A DNA stretch of 64,000 bases from Ancylostoma caninum (lineage: Eukaryota > Nematoda > Chromadorea > Rhabditida > Ancylostomatidae), in the NCBI GenBank assembly GCA_037903475.1, contig JBAJFG010000099.1, forward strand, positions 62,001-126,000, given 5' to 3'. Positions 11,861-24,225 of this stretch are shown one piece after another. How positions within the stretch are numbered: position 1 is the first letter of the stretch; each line of letters starts with the position of its first letter. Position numbers and translations under genes: made by a program. A model generated the notes under the pieces. That model ran no database searches. It saw only the letters and a list, made by a program, of their open reading frames with translations, and was not told the origin of the DNA.

Positions 11861-12396
11861 TAAGCTTGTGCACTTTTCTTTAGGAATGATCCTGCGCCAC
11901 CCATAATACATGCGGTTAAAATGCAGCTACCTTGCGTCGGGCTATGAGGTGTGGACAAGGGAAGCCGGCGAGCATCCACTTAAGCTTCGCTTGGGGTTCG
12001 TATCAGATCAAAGAGGCGCCTCAGTGCCCGCCCCAGAATGAGTCACCCAGTTGCGTCCTTAAGCCCTGAGCGTACGCGATTTGGTCGCCGTGACTGAGTT
12101 TTGCACGAGCGATTCAGTCGCGGCTACTGGGTCGCGTTCTTGGGCATACTCCATTTAAAGACTGGCGACGGCACTGAATCCTTTGCTGGGCTCATCCCAC
12201 TAGAATTTCGATATTTAGGATTCATTCACATTTGTTTCCCATACCTAGTGCTAGTAAGCTGGTATAAAAAGCTTTCTATGTTTGAATTGTAACTTCTGAT
12301 TGGTTTTGAAAAGCTGTTTAGCGTTTCGAACTGGTTCTAATTCCCTATTTGACCTACTCGCCACAACTATTGCGTTTTTTTTTCTTGGAATTTTAG

Positions 12397-12556
12397 TAAA
12401 ACGCACAATTTGAAGGTATGCGAATTCGGTTATAGAGAAGGAATAGGGAATCACTCTAAAATACTGGACTTTTTGAAGGAATTAAGAGCATATTACTTAG
12501 AAAAAGAGAAAGATTTACACATATTCTCAACAAGTCTCGAGAGGGAGCCTTTTATA
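12397..12556 (+). CDS. orphan internal exon, unknown gene
   Basis: A 160-nt exon with both borders good: a long pyrimidine tract and 'ggaattttag' acceptor on the left, ATA|gtaagt donor on the right. It starts in phase 2 and ends in phase 0. It encodes KTHNLKVCEFGYREGIGNHS, then KILDFLKELRAYYLEKEKDL and HIFSTSLEREPFI. The charged, helical composition looks like real coding sequence. I found no in-phase neighbours with confidence, and the flanks hold a LINE and repeats. It could be a fragment of a degraded gene. Confidence 0.35.
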
Positions 12557-13129
12557 GTAAGTAACCTACACAAAAAATCGAATGAACGTAATTCCCAAGA
12601 AAAAGAAGCAAAAAACTGTGCGATTCAGTCGCGTAGCAACGTCTAGAAGTAGCGACGCGATTGCTTGATAAATGAAGAAAATCGCTAAAGACTCACAAAA
12701 TGAAGTATGCCCAGGTAGCAATTGACAAGCGATTTGGTCGCCACATCATTCCTCGCCAACTTTTGTAAAAATCGGCTGCGCGTCTACGGTTTGCTCTTGA
12801 GAAAGAATAAACGTGGAATGACCACGGCAGCTTTTGTGATGTTTGCAGGTTAAATCGCGTGGCAACCAAGATATGCCCAGTCCTTTAGGGTGTTATAATT
12901 ACGAAGGTCTGGTGCGTTCATCCAGCCAATACACCCCATGCATTTGAAACTGCAACCGCTTACAGGAATTCCGGCTTAATCTTACAGAACTTTCGGCTTA
13001 GTAACACTTCCTTTCCCGAACAGACTCTGCACTGGCTAGTCACTTTTCTCATCACCAGCTTGGAATTGAATACGAAACTAAGGTTACAGTCACCTGGGCC
13101 AAGAATCATGATGATAGTTGAATAGTTCG

Positions 13130-13204
13130 AGTTCTGGATTTCTAATTTGATGTTATGGTCCTTTGTTCGTTCTTTCCTGTCTATATGTTTGTAAGGGGGT
13201 GTAA

Positions 13205-13267
<63 letters not shown>

Positions 13268-13270
13268 ATA
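13130..13270 (+). repeat. LINE-type 3' tail with (AAAT)n microsatellite
   Basis: About 17 AAAT units (13203-13270) follow 'tgtttgtaagggggtgtaat'. Tails of this form end CR1-like LINEs. A similar A/T tetramer tail lies at 46100-46148. Confidence 0.65.
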
Positions 13271-13650
13271 TGCGCAGTTTTGGAAACTTCTGTAATATAC
13301 CATACCACCGTACACCTACCGTTATCTTAATAAAATGGGGTTATTATACGAAATGGATGCTTTAGGGTACAACACCTAAAATGACCCCTCTATGTAAAGT
13401 TTCAGTCGAATTCTTTCCTGTAGATTCTAGCCACACTCAGCCAAAACGCGGCCAAATGTGGCCGCTTTCGTGGACATAAAAGGCTGGCTACATGGGGCCG
13501 GAATTATGTACGTTTTCCACCACCTACTGTAATTTCCTTACAACGAGAGTATGGTACAAATGGACACGATATTTGTGTTCAACACATCCAATAACCCTAT
13601 TTGCAAAATTTGATGGAATTCCGCGAGATACCGTGTCTATAGTATACATG

Positions 13651-13687
13651 CCAAATTCCGGCTGGCCGCAGCCAGGCCGGAATTTGG
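13651..13687. repeat. 37-bp palindrome
   Basis: CCAAATTCCGGC pairs with GCCGGAATTTGG across a GC-rich centre. Similar 'ggccggaatt' words occur at about 13496, so it is probably the remnant of a small inverted-repeat element. Confidence 0.6.
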
Positions 13688-14037
13688 CCTCGTGACCTAG
13701 TCAGATTTTTCCCGTTGTGGTTGGTTATATCGCAAGCAGTGGAAAAGGTCCCTTCGAAGCCTAAGTTCATGTCACCATTTCGTTTTTCTTGGTCGAAGAA
13801 GCGGACACGAAATGTGGCGTCATAATCGGAACGAAGCGGCGTGCGAGTGCCATGGAGTCGCGGAAATCTGCCATTATACGAGGAACACATTTCACTGCGC
13901 TATAACCTGCACTTAACGGTTCTATACAAGCTCTATCTTGTAAGAAAGGGCTCTATACAAGTTCTATCATGTCAGAACGATTCTGTGGAGAGTGCTTTGT
14001 TAATTTCGCTTGGTCTCTTATTTTTTAATACCTTCAG

Positions 14038-14912
14038 GCTGCCGGCTGCATTCAAAGGTGAGTTACCTAAAAGCATTGTTTCGCATATATTCTGATGTTT
14101 ATGAGTGATATATTTGGCGAGTTTCGTTCTCTGTCTAGCTAATACGGAAAGTCCCGTCAAATGTAAAGTCCTTACGCGCAATCGGCGGAAAATTTTCGCG
14201 CGCCCAGCAAGCGGCGCGTGCGCGGCGCGGCCCTCTTGTGGCAGCGGCCTCAGTCGTTCATCAGATTCTTGGCCCAAATGAGTGTTTTTCTTTCATTTTT
14301 TTCAACTGAAGTTTATCTGAAGCTGTGAGGAATGTGGCTGACCAACATCGACCGGACGGCCCCGCATGCCTCGTATTTGCACGTTTTCCCCATGCATGCC
14401 CCAAATGCTTGTTTTTACTGTTTTTATGAGGCATGCGGGGCCGTCTGGTCGAAATCGGTCAGCCACAGGCCTCACACCTTCAGATAAGCTTCAATCAAAG
14501 AAAAAATGAAGGAAAAACACTCACCTGGGCCAAAAATCTGACGGACGACGGGGGACCGCTGCCACAAGAGGGCCGCGCACACCATGCTGGGCGCGCTCAA
14601 AAATTTTCCACCGGCGCGTAAGGAGTTTATTGACACGAAAAAGGGTCATCGACCGCGCAAAAAGAATTAAAAATTCAAGTATTTTTCCCGGCTTTTTTCT
14701 TGGCAGAGGCTCAAAATATATGTATCTCACCAAGTCTATTCTTCCACCCTTAGTGTATCCATGCAACTTCACCACTGATTCCCTAGGAAATTGTATTGCC
14801 AAGCAAAATTTATCTCCAAAAAATGTAAGCTCGTTCTTCCACCAGATATCTTGCCCCTGAACTTTAGAGCAATTCCAAGAAGATAGCCATGTATAATACA
14901 CTCTCTATTTGA
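14038..14912 (+). CDS. possible small gene with microexon (unknown)
   Basis: Three putative plus exons join in phase: a 20-nt microexon 14038-14057 ('ataccttcag' acceptor, AAAG|gtgagt donor), 14707-14824 ('tcttggcag' acceptor, AAT|gtaagc donor) and 14868-14912, ending TGA. They read AAGCIQR, then GSKYMYLTKSILPPLVYPC with NFTTDSLGNCIAKQNLSPKN, then SNSKKIAMYNTLSI. The foldback element 14156-14634 would lie in the first intron. Against this, the opposite strand of exon 2 is also exon-like (14856-14731). I do not recognise a family, and the strand is uncertain. Confidence 0.3.
14156..14634. mobile_element. foldback element with ~210-bp inverted arms
   Basis: The left arm (14156-14372) and right arm (14428-14634) are close inverted copies joined by a loop of about 55 bp. 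Matching landmarks include 'ccttacgcgc', 'ggaaaattttcg/ggaaaatttttg', 'ggccctcttgtggcagcgg', 'gagtgtttttc' and 'gacggccccgcatgcctc'. It has no coding capacity. Confidence 0.85.
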
Positions 14913-16834
14913 GAGCGTCGCGTATTGGTCTAGTCGCAAAGAAAAAAACTACTTTTTTAACCACATTATTTCAATTTTTTCGTCATCCTAATGTTCGAGC
15001 GCTCCACCTCTAATCCTAAACTACATAATTAGCCTGTCTTAACTAACTGGACATTCATTGAGAATCCACTGAATAGCTCATTTTTGGCATGACAGATCGA
15101 AGAGTGGAGCATTTTGCGTGTCTTCCGAAGTTGTTTTGTGTTTCTTGCTCTTGGCTTTCCACACCCCATCGTCAAAGCCATCTGCATTAATACTCAAGGT
15201 CCTTTCCTCTCTGTTGTTCCTATCGAGTGCCAAACACACATGACAAGAAAATAATCCGAACAAAAATAAATCCTACCTAATTTGATTCCTTATATGACAA
15301 GGTGCTACATCACGTATACCACTTTTGACCCACGCCATTAAGAGTTCTAACTACTCTATTGAGATATGTAGTTGCCAGTAGAGATATTTCATGGCATTTG
15401 TAGTCGCCTGGTGGAATCTCCGTCTATTTTTCCACTGCAGAAAATAACCATTCATTCCAGAAAAAGAAAGCTTAGGATCTTGCTGCAAGACAGGGGACAT
15501 GGATGGATAGTGAGGGCTTCGATGCCAGACTAATGCTCGCTGCCATGTGCAACGCTTATTCTAATCCACATTTCCATGGACAACGGCATGGAAGTCTTGT
15601 GCGTCAGAAGCACTGGAAGAGGCTCTCGGGATTAGTTTATCATTGATCAGTTCGTACACAGTCCTGATGCTCTCTGAGGCTGTTGGCATTATGTCGACTC
15701 TCCTATACTTTTCGACAATCTGTTTGTTCAAACCGCGAAGACAACTGGTTGTCTTGCGTTTTTCCCCTAACATATGTCTTTGCTTGTTATACTTTCAAAA
15801 CACCAGCTGTCGATAATTTGCTGGAATTATCAAGACGGTAGTTGTACCTCTTCTTATGCTTCTCTGAAGCAACGATTTGGACAAGGAATATGTATGAACA
15901 CTAAATCACCAGTGTCCCGTCGTGATCCCGCAAGATTTCGAGAGATTTATGCAGTCTCCAGCCGGCTCCTCTCAAAACAAATGCAACACCAAGTGCATGG
16001 CAGCTGCTGTGCTTTTCCATTACATGCTTCGATTTGACCCGTTCCCTGTTGTGATTCCCTTTGAAATTTCTTTGCATGATTTCTCGGGAGCAACGTGACC
16101 TCGGACTATATTTGCGACCATCAAGAGATTGTGTGCCATGCGGAGCCGTTAACTGGCAACGCATGCCGGAAGTGGTCTAAAAAGCATTTCCTGACGGAAT
16201 TAGAGCGAATATGCCGGAGCAGTTGACGCGTTTTCGGGTCGGGGCTCGACGAGCCGCAGCTCGCCCTCCGCCGTTGTTTTCGTTCCTTTGTTCCAGAACC
16301 TGCTTGTTCCTCTCTGCCAGCACATTGTGAGACATGAATGAGTAATTAAGGCCGCCCTGAAAGGAGTTGCGGCTCGTGCGGTTCCCTACGCGTTCGTCAT
16401 TTACTAGAAGTACTTTGGGAAGAAACGCCTTGCCATTATTCATCCTTCCTCATTGTTTCCAGTTTTGGTGTGCGGTAATGATTGGAAATCTATGGCGTAC
16501 TCCGAGTCTCTTCTTCGTGGCGCAGCACAATTCTTACTGCATTCCATTACTCTCTCCAACACTTTTTTATTTCAATTAGCAAATGAGCAGCCGCAAAGGG
16601 GTTCTTGGCTTTCTTATTTTCAAAGAGATTGCAGCGGTTTTTCCTCCTCGAGCATCTTTCGTTGTATATTAACACCTTTTACGAGGCCTTCCCTCACATG
16701 GATTCCTGAAGATCAAAAATCAGCGGTGGCATTACTTCCATTCTAACTTGTTGATTTTATTTTGTGACGCTTGTCATCCATCCAGCTCTGAAGAAATCGA
16801 GGCGAGCGTGCTCTTCTCTCAGCTGTGTCCTCTT
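14913..16834. other. no certain gene
   Basis: A minus-strand frame at 15561-15773 ends ASSSASDAQDFHAVVHGNVD and has a protein-like composition (QIVEKYRRVD, ESIRTVYELINDK). I find no convincing splice sites or family. Other frames overlap on both strands. Confidence 0.35.
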
Positions 16835-17257
16835 AAAGGCAATGTGCCACCTCGTTATCGTCCTTGAGGTTCTAGCTGATTCTGAATCTCCTCTATGCTC
16901 TGAATTCAGCGGTATACATAGAATGTTAATAAACGGCGTTTAAACCCATTTCTAAACGTTTTTCGAGACGGGATTTGGAACAGTTTGTAGTGACGAGTGG
17001 ACACATGAAGCCGTTGATCTCATCGATCGTACACGTCAAGACGTGTTGGCCAACGCTGCAGCCGTGGCGGGCAGCTATGTAGCACAGTCACAGACCGCTC
17101 CGCCCGACTGGTCCGTGAACTGCACATTCGTACCGTCCGAAGACGGGGTTTCCGTCAATTTTATGCGTTATGACGCAACTTGTTGGAATCAGCGTGACAA
17201 GAAGATCTGGTGTATTATGATATCCACAGCCCGTGAAACGAGGTGACACACTGCCTT
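16835..17257. mobile_element. 430-bp MITE, copy 2
   Basis: Second copy of the element at 2641-3066, with ends AAAGGCAATGTGCCACCTCG and, inverted, AAGGCAGTGTGTCACCTCG. The frames at 17043-17246 and 17088-17489 lie in it and are not genes. Confidence 0.7.
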
Positions 17258-20200
17258 CAACGACTAATTTTTCAAGGTTTGCTATTGGGCAGCCACTAAC
17301 ATGATGAGGCGAAGCAACAACACGATATCCCTCCGATTCACGCCGATCAACATTGTTAGCGCACCACCCCAGAGCTGCAAGAAATCGCTTGTCACCGCGG
17401 GCTGTGTGGCAAACGTAAGCGTACGAAGAAAAAGGGAGGGGTTCCACAAAAAGTGGTGCTACTGGGGAAGAATGACTCCATACAGGCACGAATTCAAAAC
17501 GTGAAATCTTCTGAGACTATGTGCAAATTCGTACGCTTAACGGCATTCATTCTAAAAAGAGGAAATAAGAGTTTAAAAATACGCGACTGCGAAATTTCTC
17601 TTTTCTTTATTACATGAATGCACTTTACTATGGTAAATCTTGTAAAATTTTCTGATCTATCCCCAGCGGAATAATGAAGTGGAGAAAAGGAGCAACCTTT
17701 CTGGCTAGTATTACATGTGCAACCATTAGAAAAATGGAATTTTCTCGTTGTGAGCAATATATTCTGTCATAAATGTCATATTCAGCATGCCACATTCCAT
17801 AAAGTAGCCTGCACAAATAGGCTTACCTTATAGCCTTTCAATTAAAACCTGGCATTAAGCTGCATTATATTGTAGGTTGGTAACATGTTGGATGACAACC
17901 TCCCTGAAGTGCTTTCCACTGGATTTACTGGGATTAACGACGCCGACACCAGGTGCGAGCCGTTACTCTGTGCTTTTCGGACAATTTTATTCGCTCGAGA
18001 AACGCGTTCTCCACACTTCCATCACATGCTGGGCAAGAGGTGGGGAGGGTGGAATGGACCATTTGTCTTCCGGCACCTTTAGAGAAGTGCAGCTGTTCTG
18101 GCGTCAATCATCTAATTTTCATGACCTCGTTTGATGTCGTTGCTCGTGAATATTTCACTCAGGGTGTTATTTCTGAGCCTCACTGTGCTGTTTCTCCCGA
18201 ACGTTCTGATTTTGAAAGCTCTTGAAAGGAAATGGAAGTGCTGCAGATTTCTCCTTAATAGCGTTGCCCCAGCTACCCGCTTTTCCATGATTTACTCTAG
18301 TAACATTTACTAAAATTCATTCATAAGCTATACGATATCCAAGACTGCCTGATAGGCTTTTCTTTTTCTTGGAATGACATTTGCTTTTGATTTTCTACCT
18401 TTGTGTTTCCATCACGTCAAACTCGCTTTCTTTCTAATTCAACAAAAACCAACCAGCTGCTTAGGTAGAAATCGTGTTACGTGGCTCTCGCTTGTGTTTA
18501 AGTCGCACGTGTTTGACTTCGCCAAACGATAATCGTGTTCTTTTTGCTCCAGATCAGCTGGTTAAAGTAAAAACCGGTCATGAGCATCTAGCCGTCCTAT
18601 AGTCTGTTCCAGAAGCTTCGTATTTTCTGCCTGTTTTATCGCCTACGCGACCAAGCTCATGCACGTTTCCTCGTTCTTTGTTTCCTCTCCGGCCATTATT
18701 CCCAAAGAAACGGACCATTACTGACTTTTTGTTCGTGCTGCGCTGATATTGTTGTTGCAGATACTTCTCACTATTTACACACTAGATATACATACTTGGG
18801 ACCAGATAGAAATTGAACAATTTTTTTCTCTAGTTAACAATTTAGGAAAGGATTTACACGTCCAGATATTCGAGAATGAGAAAGCTCTGAGCCTGTTCTT
18901 GTACAGCGCAGCATTGGTCTCCAATATTGCAACATTCGGATCTTCGATTTATTCAAGTTGTTCAAAAATCGGAAGCAAAAATATCCGATTTTGAATCAAT
19001 GGGAAATCCCAATTTTCCGGCATTAGAGACCGACACAATGGTGTACAAAAGAGAAGAAGTGCTTTACGGCTTTCTTTTTCTCGCACATATGGTTGTTTAA
19101 AGCTATTTCTAGAGCCATTCCAAGAATAGCAGACATTTTCATGTCATCATTTCGGATGTTTATAACCTGGAATAGAGAGAAGAGCAGTTTATGTACGTAA
19201 ATGGGAAGACGTTTTTGCAAACTGGTTTGTAGAATTGGAAGTGAAGTTAAAAACGGGTTGAATACCGCATCCACAGGAGCTTCCCTCTTCCGAGCTGAGA
19301 TTCACCTCGTAGAAACGGCTGCTGTCACATCCATCACTTTTTTGAAACTATTGCCAGAAATCAGAGCTTAGTGACGAATACGTACGTTGAGACCGAGTAC
19401 TGAGATTGGGAGCGTATTTTAAAGCAGCGCTGGATTATTTGTGGATGAGGATTGCTTTCGAGTACATATTTTCTTTGTTAGGCAGCAGTGACATACGAAT
19501 GTTTTAAAAACGCTGTGGTAGAGCAGTTTCCATGTGGCACACCTTGGCTCAAAAGCGGCAATTTCTTCGGTGAGCGGCATTGAATAATGTCTCCCAACCA
19601 CCAATCTAAACTGTGTCGACTAAATCCAAGGAACAGGGCCAGAAATCAAGTTTCGCCAACTGCTCAGCAAATACTGCGTGCTTTCTCAAAAATTTCTGGT
19701 CCAACTTATATTAGATGTGAATGCGCCCTACATAGGAAGGATGAAGAATCCTGCTCACACCACGATAGCAGGACGCCTCAAACGCTGCCGTTTCACCTGC
19801 GATTCGTCCCATCCTCCATCATGTGATCATCTGCTTGACGCGCGTCACTTGACATATGGTGTAAATTAGCCTTTCCATATGTTATTTACCACACAATTTC
19901 TTGGTGAAGTGTCTCCAGGGCAACAAAAATTATGGCTCTGCCCTAGAAGATGGATATCTACCGGTTAAAGAGCAGGCGTAAACGTTTCTTGATGGAACAG
20001 TGTTTTTCTCCCAACGTTAAACATAAATTCAGGTCCACGTTCTAGAACTTCCCAACACATCGGCGTTTCTATGTATGTAGTATCTTCCACCACATAGCTT
20101 TTTTTTCAGGTACTTAGGACACCAGCTATAACGCACAGGTAGCTTCTTTCCATAAGATCGCAGCTGCTCGGATCTGATTTGCTGCCTACAGCAGCGAAAA

Positions 20201-20403
20201 TATTTGTCAGCCTCCAGATTGAAATTTCTTGGGAGAATTCTCTCACTGAGCTATTGCTGACATGGCAAACCTCTCCCATTGCAAACTTTCTGTGCACTTT
20301 GATGCACCTTTGAATGGCATTCCTAAAACACTCGTAGGCATGAGCATACCCTATGCATTCCAAGCTCAGAACATTGTAATTGAGCGGCGGAATAGGATGC
20401 CAT
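17258..20403. other. gene-poor stretch
   Basis: Around 17870-18230 all three plus frames are open over about 200 nt behind an acceptor-like 'attatattgtag'. The middle frame (LDDNLPEVLSTGFTGINDAD) could be an exon, but no donor or neighbour supports a choice. Nothing recognisable is seen elsewhere. Confidence 0.35.
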
Positions 20404-20695
20404 CATCAATGGCGGACGCCGGGGGGGGGGCGCCCACCCACCCCCCCCCCCCTTTCGAGAATGGGTCGCCAGATTTTCGAAATTACTTTACAATACGAAT
20501 AAAATCTTGTACTAGTTTATTTTTAACTGTTTATTTCTATTATTACTTTTAATATAATTTTTACTCATTATCCATTATTATAATTAATCTTTTTATTAAT
20601 TTTATTTTCCATCTGGGTCTCCAAAGCGGCTGAGACCCCACTTTTTTCCCACGCCCCCCCCCCCTCCCGTCCACTTTTTGCGTCCGCCACTGGCA
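20404..20695. mobile_element. hAT-type MITE, copy 2
   Basis: Same element as 598-871: AT-rich core ('gaaattactttacaata'), C/G-homopolymer shoulders and ends CAGTGGCGGACGC (right, inverted) and CAATGGCGGACGC (left). The flanks GCCATCAT and GCACTCAT look like a decayed 8-bp duplication. Confidence 0.7.
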
Positions 20696-21431
20696 CTCAT
20701 GGATCAACCACATTCAGAAATATACTATAATACACGCAGTGAGGTATCGCCACTCACTCTCGGGCTTTTGTTTGCCTTCCGTGCGCTAATATTCAGATCG
20801 AAAGCGAGTAATGCGAATCAAAAAAAGTAACGTATGTTATAGATATGGCTGCTTTACACAAGATTTTGATATGCAAGGAAGTTTTAGATACATGACGGAA
20901 TCCACAAAGTTTCAGAAAATTATGTACATATACGCAATAGCAGTCACAATTTTCTACTAATTAGGAACCTATGCTGTCTTGCCTAGAAATGATGTGATTT
21001 TCAAAAGAAGGTTACCCAGCGAAGTGTCATTAGAGAGGTCATACAATACTTTTTCGATTGGCAGAAGAATACCCTCTTTTCATTTAGTATGTTGCATGGC
21101 ATTAGTGATGTCAGGATCCTACAGAAATGGCTGTCAGAATATTTCTTGTGCGACGCAATAGCATCTTTCGAAGTGCTTTCATCCAGGGCGCAGTGTCATC
21201 GAAGAGAATGACTTAGTAGGCATCTAGCAGAACCGGAGGGAATCATTATAGTACCAGTGTCTTGGCGGAGTGATATGATACGATTGATAATTTATAGATG
21301 TGACGTGACGATTAATGACACTAGCTTCCACTTGCATTCTGAAGGATTCCGCTCGAAAAGCGGCCAAGATCCCATGTAACCTTTTTTTTTTTTGAAAGCC
21401 GTCGCGGATCGAATCTGAGAGAACGGGGGAT
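20696..21431. other. no gene seen
   Basis: Only short overlapping frames. I see no repeat pair or splice-supported exon. Confidence 0.4.
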
Positions 21432-21635
21432 TAGGTCATGATGAGGTAAAATGGGGCGGTGTATCCCCGCCCTTCGCGTCAACTTGTCCTCACTGACATC
21501 CAAATTTGTATGGGAAAGTCTGGTGAAATCGTGTGGGAATTACAGCAGTACAGGAGGTCCTAAGGATTCTGGGAGGGGGTATCATTGAACCAATCGCAGA
21601 CAAACTGCCCACACTTTTGCCTCATCATGACCCAC
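21432..21635. mobile_element. GTCATGATGAGGC MITE, copy 1
   Basis: About 204-bp element with inverted ends GGTCATGATGAGG and (reverse complement of the right end) GGGTCATGATGAGGCAAAAG. Copy 2 at 25350-25551 matches in order, e.g. 'ggtgaaatcg' and 'gaaccaatcgcag'. Confidence 0.7.
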
Positions 21636-21946
21636 ACCCAGTGAACAGCAGCTACTTACTTATTTGAAGCACTTTTTCGACCCTTGTAATTCTTTATAGT
21701 GGTCGTTTCCAGCTTGTGTGCAGTTCTTTTCATTCGTGTGACTCTACAATCTCCGTTCCTTGCGGATCGCACCCTTTTGCATACATAGGTGTTGACACCA
21801 AGTTGTGCGCAAATGCGGCGCTTGAATGCCGTGACGTCGCAAATGATTCACAGGAAGCGCAAACATGAGCCAGTCGCTGGAGCTCTCGAGCAGCTCTGCG
21901 CGTCTCACCCCTATCATGCTCCTTTCACGCATCATATCGCAGGTTT

Positions 21947-22093
21947 ATGCAAGATGAGCCCACCAGTCTCAGTCTCACCATGTGTCACTTCATCATCTTC
22001 AATTTCTGCGTCGGCTTCTTTGGATACTATATTTGGCTGATATTTCCACGACCAAAGTCGAACGAGACCTCTCGGAGCAACCAGAAACCCAGC
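21947..22093 (+). CDS. possible first exon of a membrane protein
   Basis: The plus frame reads MQDEPTSLSLTMCHFIIFNF and CVGFFGYYIWLIFPRPKSNE (one candidate transmembrane segment), ending AGCG|gtgaga, a good donor in phase 1. An acceptor-like 'catatcgcag' lies just upstream. The antisense frame is also open and acidic. I found no following exon. Confidence 0.25.
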
Positions 22094-22333
22094 GGTGAGA
22101 ACTCTTCTATACTCGCTTCGTTTACTTATATTCATGGCTCAATTGGAAGTGTAGCCAACTTCTTAAGCGCTGAACTATAATAAACTCCCACCTACTTATA
22201 ATAATTGCTTACACAATTTTTTTACTTACAAGGGGAGGATACATGGTCAGTGTGGCCATTCATAGCAAGGTGTACATTGCTTTATGCAGCTTGTCACGCT
22301 GATTTTGAGTTCGTTTTCAAAATCGGCCGAACT

Positions 22334-22462
<129 letters not shown>

Positions 22463-22952
22463 GATGAGTTATGCCTATATCTGGTGTTCATGAGAGAGCG
22501 CTGAGATTAGTTTCTATGAGGGCTCGTAGCGCAGCAGTAAGTCTCTCATTCTCCAGGCAGGCAATAACAGGCTCAATTTCTGCTGAAGAATGATGCAGAG
22601 TGGTGAGATCAGAATTTGCTGCAATGAAAACAACAATTGAAGGAAATCTCTTCCCAACCACCATGTTCACAATGACCGGTCAAGTCTACAGCGAAGAAAA
22701 ATACGACTCCAATTACGGATTTACATAATTACAACTTAAAATTACGGGGAACATCTATACGAGGGTCTGATTAGAGATTTCAGAGCTCTATCATTTGAGT
22801 GAATTTTTAATTCCAGCCAAATGTTGTTCCTTTCCAGATTTCGTTCAATGTTAAGGAAACAACAATTGCGACTAAGATTTCTTCGTCCGCTACTCTGTCT
22901 ATAAGGAATTCCTAGGTTCTAACTAGTTTGGAGGGTTTTCATCATCATTCTA

Positions 22953-24225
22953 TTAGGTTGGTGCAAAAATAATGCGCGTTTTCATGCCTTTGATTCCGAA
23001 CCTCATAACTTCTTTCAAAATCGATCTTTTTCAAAAGGGTCAGAGCATTGCAATCCGCAAATTTTTAACAATAAAATAGAAGTTCTCCGACTGCCGTGCA
23101 ATTCTCACAGGACCTTCTAGAATCGACGAACTTCCGGAGGGCAGTTTTGGTATCACTTTAGTCTTCGAGAAAATTCTCCCGGAAGAAGCCGTCCAGGTCC
23201 TCGGGGAAGTGGTTGTCGGTGAGCGAGAAGCTTGCTGATTATGATGTAGGAGTCCGAGCCTCCTAGCTCAGTTGCTCGAACCTGTGAAGAATCTGTCCTG
23301 CAGGGTGTGCCAGGACGGTACCGTGTAGGAGTGAAGAATCCATTTTATTGAGCAACGCTGGGATCACACCGTTAAGTTTCTAATTCATTTCATTTACGTC
23401 TTGAAACCACTTACCAGATTAGAAAGAATAAATGAGCTGCAGTGAGCAATTTTGCAACAGGTCACCACAAATTCGCCGTGACCTTATTTTAGTGTTTTTT
23501 CGAGTTCTGTGGGTGTTTCGGTACCTGTTCCTCGTCCAGCTGTTGAGCAGGGCACCTCATTTTGTCGAGGAGGGTCTACACTTCATATTTAGTTACTAAG
23601 CGCCCGACTGTTTGGTCACAATTCTTTCACTACAAAGGCGCGAAGCAGACCCCTCAACGAATATCAATGTGGTAGTCGTTCAGTATGCGCGACATCAACT
23701 CGTCGAGCTTTTTCATCCTCCCATTTTCACCGAAAGGAGGGATGGTCTAACAGCAACTACCGGCAATATTCTGCGAACCAAATGTGTTATCTTGGATGGG
23801 TGCTCTTTGATAATTTTCATCAGTTGAGGGTTGCAAACCCCAGAAAGGCCTATGCGTCATTCCTTACTTTCGAAGCAAGGCACACCAAGCCGAAAAATCC
23901 GGGAGCAGCTCGGCGGAATGCATTCGCTAACACTCCCTTCGCCAAAACAATGGTGGTATTCCGAGAGATTTCTGCTGCGATGCCGTCGAGTATCAGCTCG
24001 CTGAAGTGAGTTTGGCAAAGAACTTGTTTTGGCGCCTTTCGTTCCACAACTAAAAATTCACCAAAAACATGAACTTCGTTCAAAATGCATAAGATACTTG
24101 AAAAGGCCATAAAATTTGCTACAAAATCATGTGCAACTTCTCGTACCGATGATAAGAAACACTGGAAGTTTTCTGCACCGATGATGAAGCAGCGAAAAAC
24201 GCGCATTATTTTTGCACCAACCTAA
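22953..24225. mobile_element. full-length mariner-size element, interior not recognised
   Basis: 1273 bp bounded by matching inverted ends TTAGGTTGGTGCAAAAATAA (then TGCGCG) and flanked by TA on both sides, the mariner target duplication. The size equals an autonomous mariner. However, I could not read transposase blocks (helix-turn-helix region, HDNARPH, YSPDLAPSDYH) in any frame. The longest frame is minus 24206-23850 (118 codons, unrecognised). It is either a highly decayed mariner or ends carrying foreign cargo. Confidence 0.85.

Noticed and set aside
17877..18225. Triple open plus frames behind an acceptor-like site
   Set aside because: Cannot choose a frame; no donor or neighbouring exon.
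22518..22600. tRNA-like stretch (ggctcgtagcgcagcagtaa...)
   Set aside because: D-arm-like start, but no proper T-arm or acceptor pairing by eye; it could be a decayed tRNA-derived SINE, not callable.
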